From contig CAMAQU010000042.1 in NCBI GenBank assembly GCA_945860425.1, forward strand, positions 1-10,594: 10,594 bases of DNA. The letters run 5' to 3'. The notes below the pieces were generated by a model. That model did no database searches. It had not been told where the DNA came from and saw only the letters and a list, made by a program, of their open reading frames with translations. Made by a program: the position numbers and the translations under genes. The DNA is from Sphingomonas paucimobilis. GTDB taxonomy: Bacteria; Pseudomonadota; Alphaproteobacteria; Sphingomonadales; Sphingomonadaceae. Below, in pieces: positions 1 to 6,185 of this stretch (positions within the stretch are counted from its first letter, which is position 1; every line of letters starts with the position of its first letter).

Positions 1-96
1 GTCCATCACCAGCGAAAAGGGATCGCGCACACCCGTTGCGAGAAGGCCTTCGCGCTGCTGGATCAGCGGATCAAATTTCGAAAATAAATCGGTCAT
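1..96 (-). CDS. spt: Serine palmitoyltransferase, N-terminal fragment (gene runs off the left edge)
   Basis: Only the first 32 codons are present. The ATG is at 94-96 and the frame is open to base 1. The peptide begins MTDLFSKFDPLIQQREGLLA and continues with a TGVRDPFSLVMD stretch. This matches the start of Sphingomonas serine palmitoyltransferase as I remember it, which has a ...LLSKFDGLI...GVTDPFAIVME segment. That enzyme is a PLP-dependent alpha-oxoamine synthase that condenses L-serine with a palmitoyl thioester to give 3-ketodihydrosphingosine, the first committed step of sphingolipid synthesis. The PLP lysine and catalytic core lie outside the window. The gene starts 3 bp after the stop of the acyl carrier protein gene, so the two are very probably co-transcribed; the same pairing is known from the Caulobacter ceramide locus. 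Other alpha-oxoamine synthases (KBL, BioF) are possible, but the N-terminal match and the ACP neighbour favour SPT. Confidence 0.8.
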   Translation of the reverse strand, partial: MTDLFSKFDPLIQQREGLLATGVRDPFSLVMD

Positions 97-99
97 GGA

Positions 100-342
100 T
101 CAGCCCCGCAGCTTGATGACGGCATCCACCAACTGGCCAACCGTTTCGATTTCTGCCTGCATGTTCATCGTGATGATGATGTCAAATTCATCTTCCACGG
201 CGGCGACAAAGTCCATCACGGTCAGGCTGTCCCATTCCAGATCATGCTGGAAGGTTGTGGCATCGCTCACCGCCGCGCCCTTTTTGTTGAACGGCTCAAT
301 GAGGGTGGCAATTTGATCAAACATCGTCTGGCGGTCGGTCAT
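100..342 (-). CDS. Acyl carrier protein, probably dedicated to sphingolipid synthesis
   Basis: This 80-residue acidic protein has the normal size of an acyl carrier protein. It carries the phosphopantetheine attachment motif as EWDSLTVMDF, with Ser near residue 39, followed by a typical ACP helix (AAVEDEFDIIIT). After modification by a phosphopantetheinyl transferase it would carry an acyl chain as a thioester. It differs from housekeeping AcpP, which normally has a DSLD-type motif and sits between fabG and fabF. Here it lies directly upstream of the serine palmitoyltransferase gene, which suggests it delivers the acyl group to that enzyme, like the AcpR-type ACP of the Caulobacter ceramide cluster. 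The ATG at 340-342 is preceded by a good ribosome binding site (minus-strand AAGGAT near 348-353). The ACP assignment is secure; the dedicated role is inferred from position. Confidence 0.9.
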   Translation of the reverse strand: MTDRQTMFDQIATLIEPFNKKGAAVSDATTFQHDLEWDSLTVMDFVAAVEDEFDIIITMNMQAEIETVGQLVDAVIKLRG

Positions 343-403
343 AATTTATCCTTAACGCTTATGCGGTCATTGCCACGCGAATGCGGCGCAAACGGGGCAG
401 CCG

Positions 404-420
404 CGGGAGGGATCCTCCCG
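404..420 (-). terminator. Short perfect hairpin after fdxA, possible terminator
   Basis: Bases 404-410 pair with 414-420 to give a 7-bp, mostly G/C stem with a 3-base loop (CGGGAGG-GAT-CCTCCCG). It lies 48 bases past the fdxA stop and about 60 bases before the acyl carrier protein start. It could end the helicase-S4-fdxA transcript or attenuate read-through into the sphingolipid genes. There is no T-run on the minus strand just after the stem, so it is not a classical intrinsic terminator. I see no convincing promoter in the rest of the 343-467 gap. Confidence 0.35.
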
Positions 421-467
421 ACGGCACAGTGTCCCGCAGTCATTCGAAAAAGGGGCCAAAAGGCAGA

Positions 468-809
468 TCAGTCGCCCTGACCCGGCTCGGCAGAGAAATA
501 CTTATCAAACTTGCCGTCTTCACCCTTATGATCATCGGCGTCGGCCGGCGTCTGATCGCCCTTGCGGGTGATATTGGGCCATTGCGCCGAATAAGTGGTG
601 TTGAGTTCCAGCCATTTTTCAAGGCCGCTCTCAGTGTCGGGCAAAATGGCTTCTGCCGGGCATTCCGGTTCGCACACGCCGCAATCAATGCATTCATTTG
701 GATTGATGACGAGCATGTTGTCGCCTTCATAGAAGCAATCGACAGGGCAAACCTCGACGCAATCCATATACTTGCACTTGATGCAGGCTTCGGTCACGAC
801 ATAGGTCAT
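468..809 (-). CDS. fdxA: 7Fe ferredoxin FdxA ([3Fe-4S][4Fe-4S])
   Basis: This 113-residue protein has the cysteine pattern of the 7Fe ferredoxin family. The first set is C9-x2-C12-x4-C17-x3-C21-P and the second is C40-x2-C43-x2-C46-x3-C50-P. By comparison with Azotobacter ferredoxin I, C9, C17 and C50 should bind the 3Fe-4S cluster, and C21, C40, C43 and C46 the 4Fe-4S cluster. The C-terminal half is acidic and lacks cysteines, as usual for the alphaproteobacterial FdxA form. It is a soluble cytoplasmic electron carrier whose partner is not known here. The start is fixed by MTYVVTEACIKCKY and a strong Shine-Dalgarno (minus-strand GGAGGA at 816-821). It follows the S4-protein gene by 33 bp. 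In many alphaproteobacteria a CarD-family regulator gene comes next, but here the next gene is an acyl carrier protein. Confidence 0.95.
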   Translation of the reverse strand: MTYVVTEACIKCKYMDCVEVCPVDCFYEGDNMLVINPNECIDCGVCEPECPAEAILPDTESGLEKWLELNTTYSAQWPNITRKGDQTPADADDHKGEDGKFDKYFSAEPGQGD

Positions 810-842
810 TTTTGGTCCTCCGGAGTTATATCTAAAAATTCG

Positions 843-1127
843 TTAGATGGCTGAACCCGCCGCGTCAATCGGCTGTGGGGCGGTCAAAAGGAGGTAATGG
901 GTCCGGGCTTCGGGGGCGGGGCCACGCCGGGCGGGCAAGGCCTCCACTTGAATGACATGGACAGCCCCCTGCAGCGGCAAGGTGATGACCGAACCGGGGC
1001 GGATGGCTAAATGGGGTCGGTTGATCGCTTGCCCATCCACGCGGATATGGCCCTGCGTGACGATTTTCTGGGCAAGACTTCGGGTCTTGGTGAGGCGGAC
1101 AAAGAATAAAAACTTGTCGAGCCGCAT
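843..1127 (-). CDS. S4-domain RNA-binding protein (Hsp15/HslR-like)
   Basis: This small basic protein of 94 residues is almost entirely one S4 RNA-binding domain. It opens with MRLDKFLFFVRLTKTRSLAQ and continues with a GHIRVDG turn, the classical alpha-L motif of S4 proteins. A second short segment (RPGSVITLPLQGAVHVIQV) completes the fold. E. coli Hsp15 (HslR) of this family rescues stalled 50S subunits carrying nascent-chain tRNA. Whether this shorter alphaproteobacterial form does the same is inference. It begins 6 bp after the helicase stop, so the two are probably one transcript, and RNA-related functions in both genes fit that pairing. The ribosome binding site is weak (GGCGCC just before the ATG), which suggests translational coupling to the helicase gene. 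Confidence 0.88.
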   Translation of the reverse strand: MRLDKFLFFVRLTKTRSLAQKIVTQGHIRVDGQAINRPHLAIRPGSVITLPLQGAVHVIQVEALPARRGPAPEARTHYLLLTAPQPIDAAGSAI

Positions 1128-1133
1128 CGGCGC

Positions 1134-3641
1134 CTACCGTTTTAATTGGCCGAGCACGGAAAATGCGCCGCTCGTTGGCACCTGGACTGCGGGGCGACGC
1201 GGGCGGCCGCGCCAGCGCCATTTATGGGGATGGGTATCCCCTTCTGGCATAAAGCCCAAGGCACGCATGATCCGGTCATGCGTTGCCGCACCCACGCCCA
1301 AAGATGTCGCAAGGGCAGGGTCTACCATAGAGGTGCGGGCGCCCGCCCGAAGATCATGCGCACTACGGGCAATTTTTTCGACCAGATCAATCCGCAGCAT
1401 CTGCTCTCCAAAGCGTCGAAATCCGGCTGATTGCGCAGCGCGCGCAAGCTCGGCACTTGGCCGGTCGAGCAGGCCAAGCCCCGGCAGCGGCAAGGGCGGC
1501 ATCGCCTGACCGCGCCGCGCCGCGATCAGGGCAAGGCGCAGCCGGGTCGGCTCTGGCTTGAGCAGCGGGGGCATGAACAGGTCGAGCGTGCCGATGGTCA
1601 CGCCCATTTGCTGAAGCGCATGGCGGTCCTTGCGCTCCAGTCCCGCTAAAACCTCATCGACGCCAGAGCGATCCAGCACGCCGCCCTGTTCGGTCAGCTG
1701 CACCAAAATGCCGCGCAGGGCCGGCGCAATATCCGGCGCGCGCGCAGAATTGGTGAGACGGACAAGCGGGGACAGGCGCGAACGGACCAATTGGCTCAGC
1801 CAGTCGTTGAGGCGCGTTTCAATTGAACTGCGCAGTTTTGGCTCCATCCGGGCAAGTGCGGGGTCGAGATGCAGCCGTGGTTCCAGGAGCGATCGACCGG
1901 GCTTGAGCAGGCCCAGCTGCGTCTTACCCCAAGCAAGGCGCACGGGTGCGCCCGCGTCGGTCAGTAATGCAAAGGCGCTGTCGGGGGCCCCTATTAATCG
2001 TTGGGCGCGCCGCGCCAATTCCTTTGGGAGACGTAATTCAGCGGCGGCGAGCAGGCGCTTATGGTCTTGCCCACGGGCGGCGGCGTCGGGCGTAAAGGTA
2101 AAGCCGCTCAGCGTGCCGATGGTCTCTCCATCAACCGCCACGCTGCCTGCGTCATCCACATCCACATCCAGCAAGGCCGGATCATTGCCGATGGTCTTCA
2201 TCAACACAGAAGTGCGCCGGTCGACAAAACGCTCGGTCAGCTTTTGGTGCAGCGCGTCGGAGAGCTTGAGTTCGAGCGTGCGGGTTTTGTCGGCCCAATG
2301 CACAGGGTCTTCCAACCAATCTTTGCGGTGGGCAACATAGGCCCAGGTGCGCACCGCCGCGATGCGCGCCGCCAATGTGTCGACATCGCCTTGGATGCTG
2401 TCGAGCCGGGTCAGTTCCCGGCCAAACCAATCCGCGGATATGGTGCCATTGCCTTCGCTCAAAAAACTGAACATTTGGCCGACGAGCCGGGCATGATGCT
2501 CTGGCCCCAATTTGCGGAAATCGGGCAAGCCGCAGGCCGACCAGAGCCGGGCAATCATGGCCGGGCGACTGGCGCGATCTCGCACTTTGGCGTCGCCAGA
2601 CAGGACGCGCAGCACGGCTTGGTCAACGGCCTCCGGCGCTGCCCGCAACAAGGGCTGATCTGGCTTCACCTCCAGCGATGCGATCAAATCGTCAATGGAG
2701 GAAAAGTCCAAATCTGGATTGCGCCACAGCAGATGATCCAGCGGTTGAAAGCGGTGCGCCTCAATCCGGTCAATATCCAGTTCGGAAAATTCGGCCGCAT
2801 CCGGCCCCCCGGCGAGCACGCCAAATGTGCCGTCGCGCTGGTGCCGCCCCGCGCGCCCGGCGATCTGCGCCATTTCGGGCAAGGACAGGCGCCGTTGTTT
2901 CTTGCCATCAAATTTGGTCAGGCTGGCAAAGGCGACATGGCCCACATCCATGTTCAGACCCATGCCAATGGCGTCGGTTGCGACCAGATAATCGACTTCG
3001 CCCGCCTGATACATGGCGACCTGCGCATTGCGGGTGGCGGGCGACAGGGCGCCCATGACCACGGCTGCCCCGCCGCGCGTCCGACGCAGCATTTCCGCAA
3101 CCGCGTAAACATGCTCGGCGGAAAAGGCGACAATGGCGGTACGAGGCGGCAGGCGCGATAATTTCTTCGGGCCCGCATAGCTCAGCTGCGAAAAACGGGG
3201 CCGGGAAATAATCTCGGCGTCCGGAACCAATCCCCGCACCATAGGTGTCAGGCTTTCTGATCCCAGGATCATGGTTTCATCGCGACCGCGCGCGCGCAGT
3301 AGGCGATCGGTAAAGACATGCCCCCGCTCTGCATCGACGCCCAGTTGCGCTTCATCCAGCGCAACAAAGGACACATCCTTGTCAACCGGCATGGATTCTG
3401 CCGTGCACAACAGCCAGCGGGCATCGGGCGGCAGGATTTTTTCCTCCCCCGTGATCAGGCCGACATGACGCGCGCCTTTGATCCGCACCACACGATCATA
3501 AACTTCGCGCGCCAAAAGCCGCAGGGGAAAGCCCATGATGCCGCTGGAATGCGCACACAGCCGCTCTACGGCCAGATGCGTCTTGCCCGTATTTGTCGGC
3601 CCAAGCACGGCCGTTACCGCCGGACGGTCAAAATGGCTCAT
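1134..3641 (-). CDS. SUV3-like DExH-box RNA helicase
   Basis: This 835-residue protein has superfamily 2 helicase motifs in order. The Walker A is GPTNTGKT at 14-21, motif II is DEAQ at 96-99, motif V is ATDAIGMGLN at 221-230 and motif VI is QIAGRAGR at 259-266. GPTNTGKT together with DEAQ is typical of the SUV3 family, known in mitochondria as the RNA-unwinding partner of the RNA degradosome. Bacterial homologues are usually annotated only as helicase-related proteins. The long C-terminal half (about 330-800) has no motif I recognise, and the end is strongly basic (HKWRWRGRPRRP), probably contacting nucleic acid. The start at MSHFDRPAV lies 13 residues before the Walker A, as expected. No Shine-Dalgarno is seen at normal spacing; an AAGGGC lies about 15 bases upstream. 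The S4 and fdxA genes follow downstream. Confidence 0.88.
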   Translation of the reverse strand: MSHFDRPAVTAVLGPTNTGKTHLAVERLCAHSSGIMGFPLRLLAREVYDRVVRIKGARHVGLITGEEKILPPDARWLLCTAESMPVDKDVSFVALDEAQLGVDAERGHVFTDRLLRARGRDETMILGSESLTPMVRGLVPDAEIISRPRFSQLSYAGPKKLSRLPPRTAIVAFSAEHVYAVAEMLRRTRGGAAVVMGALSPATRNAQVAMYQAGEVDYLVATDAIGMGLNMDVGHVAFASLTKFDGKKQRRLSLPEMAQIAGRAGRHQRDGTFGVLAGGPDAAEFSELDIDRIEAHRFQPLDHLLWRNPDLDFSSIDDLIASLEVKPDQPLLRAAPEAVDQAVLRVLSGDAKVRDRASRPAMIARLWSACGLPDFRKLGPEHHARLVGQMFSFLSEGNGTISADWFGRELTRLDSIQGDVDTLAARIAAVRTWAYVAHRKDWLEDPVHWADKTRTLELKLSDALHQKLTERFVDRRTSVLMKTIGNDPALLDVDVDDAGSVAVDGETIGTLSGFTFTPDAAARGQDHKRLLAAAELRLPKELARRAQRLIGAPDSAFALLTDAGAPVRLAWGKTQLGLLKPGRSLLEPRLHLDPALARMEPKLRSSIETRLNDWLSQLVRSRLSPLVRLTNSARAPDIAPALRGILVQLTEQGGVLDRSGVDEVLAGLERKDRHALQQMGVTIGTLDLFMPPLLKPEPTRLRLALIAARRGQAMPPLPLPGLGLLDRPSAELARAAQSAGFRRFGEQMLRIDLVEKIARSAHDLRAGARTSMVDPALATSLGVGAATHDRIMRALGFMPEGDTHPHKWRWRGRPRRPAVQVPTSGAFSVLGQLKR

Positions 3642-3711
3642 AAGGATTTAAATTGCCCTTTGGGGCCTGCAACGCAAGGGGCAAATCACTGTGCGCCTAT
3701 GGTAATTAGAC

Positions 3712-4581
3712 CTAGCGGACAGCCCCTTGTCGCAAAAGTTTGGGTACTAAAAAGAACGCGGCCAAAATGGGGTGGCGGCGTTGCCAAGGCGTGATGGTGA
3801 TGGCGGTGCCCGCATGGCGATTAATTTTCCAAGCGAGATAATCAATGCCGCCAGCAAAGGTCAGGCTGGCTTTGGCAAGCCGCAAAATACTGGCGCGTTT
3901 TCCGCGACGCTGCAATCCGCGCCAAATGCGCTCGGCGGCGGGCCGGGTCATGGTCGTTATCTTGGGGATGGCGGCACCAAATTTGAGATAGCGAGCCTCG
4001 TCCGCATCTACGATCGAGCCGGATCGGTCGGTGCGCTCTGCCCGCAATTCGCACCCATAGGTGCGGGCAAAGCCCGTGCGCCAAATCTCGACTGGATCGT
4101 CTGAGGAGGTCAACGGACGGGCCAGCGCGAATAGAGTGGGGGCGGCCTGAGCCACAGCGGCGATAGCCCGGCTGCGCGCGGCGTCATCTGCGGCCCAGAC
4201 AAGGCGAGATGGCTGCGCAAAGCGCGCCCAGACAGAGACGGTCGATGCACTTGGCTGGGTCAGCGCTGCAAAATCCGCCTCGCTCAGCACGGCATATTTT
4301 GCGGCAAGCCCTGCATGGGCAAAGGGAAAGACATTGGGGGGGATGAGGCGGTTGGCCGTCGCCATCCAGCGCGTGTCATAGGCGGCGCGATAGCCAGAGA
4401 CGATCAGGTAGAAATCCAGCATCAGCCCATCCAGCCGGGCTTCGCGCAGGCACGACCCGTAGAAAAGGATCGCGCGGGCAGCGTCGCCATATTGGGCCGC
4501 AATTGCCTTGGCCAGCGCCTGCACTTCTAGCAGCACAGGCTGGGTCAGTTCATCTTCAACCAGCGACGCGAAAACGGTCAC
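3712..4581 (-). CDS. Nucleotidyltransferase-like protein of the ceramide headgroup operon
   Basis: This 289-residue protein has one recognisable signature near the N-terminus: a hydrophobic strand leading to G42-S43, then D51 and a D56-F57-Y58-L motif. This resembles the nucleotidyltransferase pattern G-S-x(9-13)-D-h-D/E-h, but the second acidic residue is tyrosine. The rest (NRLIPPNVFPFAHAGLAAKY, then VWARFAQPSRLVWA) is not a motif I can name. The C-terminus is basic with a hydrophobic patch, so it may touch the membrane. The start is GTG at 4579-4581 and overlaps the stop of the lipid kinase gene by 4 bp (GTGA), indicating translational coupling. Caulobacter has a three-gene cpgABC set for ceramide phosphoglycerate in which CpgB is the kinase; I believe a nucleotidyltransferase-like gene accompanies it, but cannot confirm that this is the orthologue. 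Its reaction is unknown; headgroup assembly is inference from the operon. Confidence 0.7.
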   Translation of the reverse strand: MTVFASLVEDELTQPVLLEVQALAKAIAAQYGDAARAILFYGSCLREARLDGLMLDFYLIVSGYRAAYDTRWMATANRLIPPNVFPFAHAGLAAKYAVLSEADFAALTQPSASTVSVWARFAQPSRLVWAADDAARSRAIAAVAQAAPTLFALARPLTSSDDPVEIWRTGFARTYGCELRAERTDRSGSIVDADEARYLKFGAAIPKITTMTRPAAERIWRGLQRRGKRASILRLAKASLTFAGGIDYLAWKINRHAGTAITITPWQRRHPILAAFFLVPKLLRQGAVR

Positions 4582-5546
4582 ACGGCCAGCTTTAGGAAAT
4601 GAATGGGCGGCGTGGACCGCAGCACAATGGGCCGGCCACGCGTTGCGTGATACGTCTCCCCATCCAGGATCACGCTTGTGGCGTCGCTTTCAATGCGGAT
4701 GACATCGCCATGACGCATATGCACGCCTTCCACATGTTCGCGGCCAAGCTTTCCAGCGATGGCGGCGGCAAAAGCACGCAGCAAGACTTTGCCGGATTTT
4801 TCTATGGCCAACAGCTTCAAACCCATGGGCGCGTCCCGTTCCGCTCGGCCCATCAGCAGCAGCTTTTCAAGCGTTGTGACAATGAGGAAGGAAAAAAGGC
4901 GTGTGCCTTCACCTTCCCGGATGAGGGAGACTGTCACGGGATTGGGTTGCGGTGGCAGGAACCGCGCATGCAGCCCCGTGATCATCGCAAAAATAGCCGC
5001 AAAGCCCGCAATAATGTGACACAGCCCATTGGGAAGTCCCAAGGGATAGAGTTTTTCGCGGCAGAACAAGATGGTGTCGGCCAGCCCCGCGCCGCCTAAA
5101 AACATGCCCATCACCGGACGATTGCCCTGCTCGCCTTCGCTCAGCGAAATCAGTTCGCGCTCCACAACATGGCGATCAAGATCATCGCGGGCGATCTCTA
5201 CAATCTGCGCGAGCATCTGAACCGGGTCGCTATCAGCCCCCAGATCCAGCGCGATCAAATTTGTCTTGCCATTGGGCAGGACCGCCAAAGGCGGCAAGCC
5301 CCCCTTAAAATGGCCCCCATGATGCAATTCGGTGAGTGCCGCCTGCACCGTGCCATCCCCCCCGTTTAGAATCAGGACTTTGGGAGAAACACGGGCAATG
5401 GAGGCAAGTGCGTCGCCAATCTGGCCGGCATCTTCGACTTCATAATGAAACACTTCCGGATGCTGCGCGCAAAAGGAACGGATGCGCGGCAACAGCGCAC
5501 GATTGCCCGTGGAATTGGGGTTGGAGAGGAGAGCGACCAGCGCCAT
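4578..5546 (-). CDS. Diacylglycerol-kinase-family lipid kinase, probable ceramide kinase (CpgB-like)
   Basis: This 322-residue protein belongs to the DAGK catalytic-domain family (YegS/DgkB/sphingosine kinase type). Visible motifs are N9-P10-N11-S12-x-G14 at the start, the nucleotide-binding GGDGT at 62-66, LPNGKTN at 90-96 where classical members have a P-x-G-T-x-N-D loop, and a C-terminal ILDGE segment. It would transfer the ATP gamma-phosphate to a lipid hydroxyl at the inner face of the cytoplasmic membrane. Neighbouring serine palmitoyltransferase, ACP and GNAT-fold genes point to ceramide rather than diacylglycerol. The Caulobacter ceramide kinase CpgB is a member of this family. The ATG at 5544-5546 lies 2 bp after the DUF2141 stop, and the gene's own stop overlaps the next start by 4 bp. 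The kinase family is secure; the lipid acceptor is inferred. Confidence 0.85.
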   Translation of the reverse strand: MALVALLSNPNSTGNRALLPRIRSFCAQHPEVFHYEVEDAGQIGDALASIARVSPKVLILNGGDGTVQAALTELHHGGHFKGGLPPLAVLPNGKTNLIALDLGADSDPVQMLAQIVEIARDDLDRHVVERELISLSEGEQGNRPVMGMFLGGAGLADTILFCREKLYPLGLPNGLCHIIAGFAAIFAMITGLHARFLPPQPNPVTVSLIREGEGTRLFSFLIVTTLEKLLLMGRAERDAPMGLKLLAIEKSGKVLLRAFAAAIAGKLGREHVEGVHMRHGDVIRIESDATSVILDGETYHATRGRPIVLRSTPPIHFLKLAV

Positions 5547-5548
5547 CC

Positions 5549-6049
5549 CTAGAGATACCGAACGGTCACGGGGACCACGATTGTGCCATTGCCAACATTG
5601 ACCTGCACCTGCTGCGCGGGCGGGCGTTTGCCGAAAATGACGCTGAAAAGGGAAAATTTCGGGTTGCCTGATGCGCCGACGCCATCTGACCTGTCGGTGT
5701 CACCATTTCCGTTCGCGTCATGCCGCACGTCAATGGCATAGACACCGGGCGCGCCAAGGGGAACGCACACTTCAACCGGGCCGCTGCTGGGAAGGGCATA
5801 TTGTGCCCGGCGATGGGTATGTTTCTTGTTGAAATATGTGTTGGGGTCGCCCGCAAAGGTGCGCACACGAATTGTCCCATTGCGGTGCTTAAGGCCGGAA
5901 ATCTTCACCAAAACCGATGGCTCGCTGCCATTTGCGCACAGGACAGGATTTGGCCCGAGCGTCTCCGCGGTCCCTGCGCTAGCAACCAGAGCGACAAGGG
6001 TCACGCTGGCAGTGCCCAAAGCACTTATGGATTTTGGCCATTTTGTCAC
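5549..6049 (-). CDS. Exported DUF2141 protein, first gene of the lipid-kinase operon
   Basis: The start is taken as GTG at 6047-6049, giving MTKWPKSISALGTASVTLVA. This is a classical Sec signal peptide: a charged start, a hydrophobic core and likely cleavage after SAGTA before ETLG. A GGAG lies 11 bases upstream (6061-6064). The frame is open to a GTG at 6119-6121, but those extra 24 residues are polar and do not suit a signal peptide. The mature part, about 130-140 residues, has the DUF2141 pattern: beta-rich sequence, then a conserved HDANGNGDTDRSDGVGASGN loop that looks like an acidic metal-binding turn, and a final strand ending VPVTVRYL. The function of DUF2141 is unknown. It would act in the periplasm or outer membrane, so its operon with a cytoplasmic lipid kinase hints at a role in handling or sensing the lipid product. 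That role is inference. Confidence 0.8.
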   Translation of the reverse strand: MTKWPKSISALGTASVTLVALVASAGTAETLGPNPVLCANGSEPSVLVKISGLKHRNGTIRVRTFAGDPNTYFNKKHTHRRAQYALPSSGPVEVCVPLGAPGVYAIDVRHDANGNGDTDRSDGVGASGNPKFSLFSVIFGKRPPAQQVQVNVGNGTIVVPVTVRYL

Positions 6050-6154
6050 CGTTTTGATCACTCCGAAAAATGCGCCCGGCCGTTTGCACTCATGCCCAGA
6101 CTCACCTAATCCTTGCTCCACGATGCGTTCTGGAATTGATTTGCGGCCAAATCA

Positions 6155-6171
6155 TGGTCAGGACGTGACCA
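6155..6171. promoter_or_regulatory. Perfect 6-bp inverted repeat in the divergent lptF / DUF2141 gap, candidate operator
   Basis: TGGTCA at 6155-6160 and TGACCA at 6166-6171 form a perfect inverted repeat around a 5-base spacer (GGACG). The right arm ends 14 bases before the lptF start codon and the left arm lies about 105 bases upstream of the chosen DUF2141 start. The position suits a dimeric repressor site affecting lptF, or a small hairpin in the lptF leader. I see no clear -35/-10 pair in the 136-bp gap on either strand, so the site's relation to a promoter is unknown. A 6-bp repeat can arise by chance. Confidence 0.35.
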
Positions 6172-6185
6172 AAATCTGAGTTGAG

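Noticed and set aside
468..809. FdxA as the dedicated electron donor of the desaturase-like protein
   Set aside because: The genes are about 8 kb apart in different transcription units, and fdxA belongs to a helicase-S4-fdxA block found without sphingolipid genes. Nothing in the sequence links the two.
381..854. A 157-codon plus-strand open frame opposite fdxA
   Set aside because: It lies antisense to fdxA, whose cysteine pattern is complete. The translation has no recognisable domain and no ribosome binding site.
2061..3161. A 366-codon plus-strand open frame opposite the helicase gene
   Set aside because: It is antisense to a gene with intact helicase motifs, its translation resembles no family, and long antisense frames are common in G/C-rich genes.
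3653..3684. Inverted repeat TTGCCC/GGGCAA between the nucleotidyltransferase-like gene and the helicase gene, as a possible terminator
   Set aside because: The stem is only 6 bp with a 20-base loop, and no T-run follows on the minus strand. The repeat may be chance in a G/C-rich gap.
6050..6121. Extension of the DUF2141 gene to the upstream GTG at 6119-6121
   Set aside because: The added residues are polar and would sit in front of a well-formed signal peptide. A GGAG at 6061-6064 supports the GTG at 6047-6049 instead.
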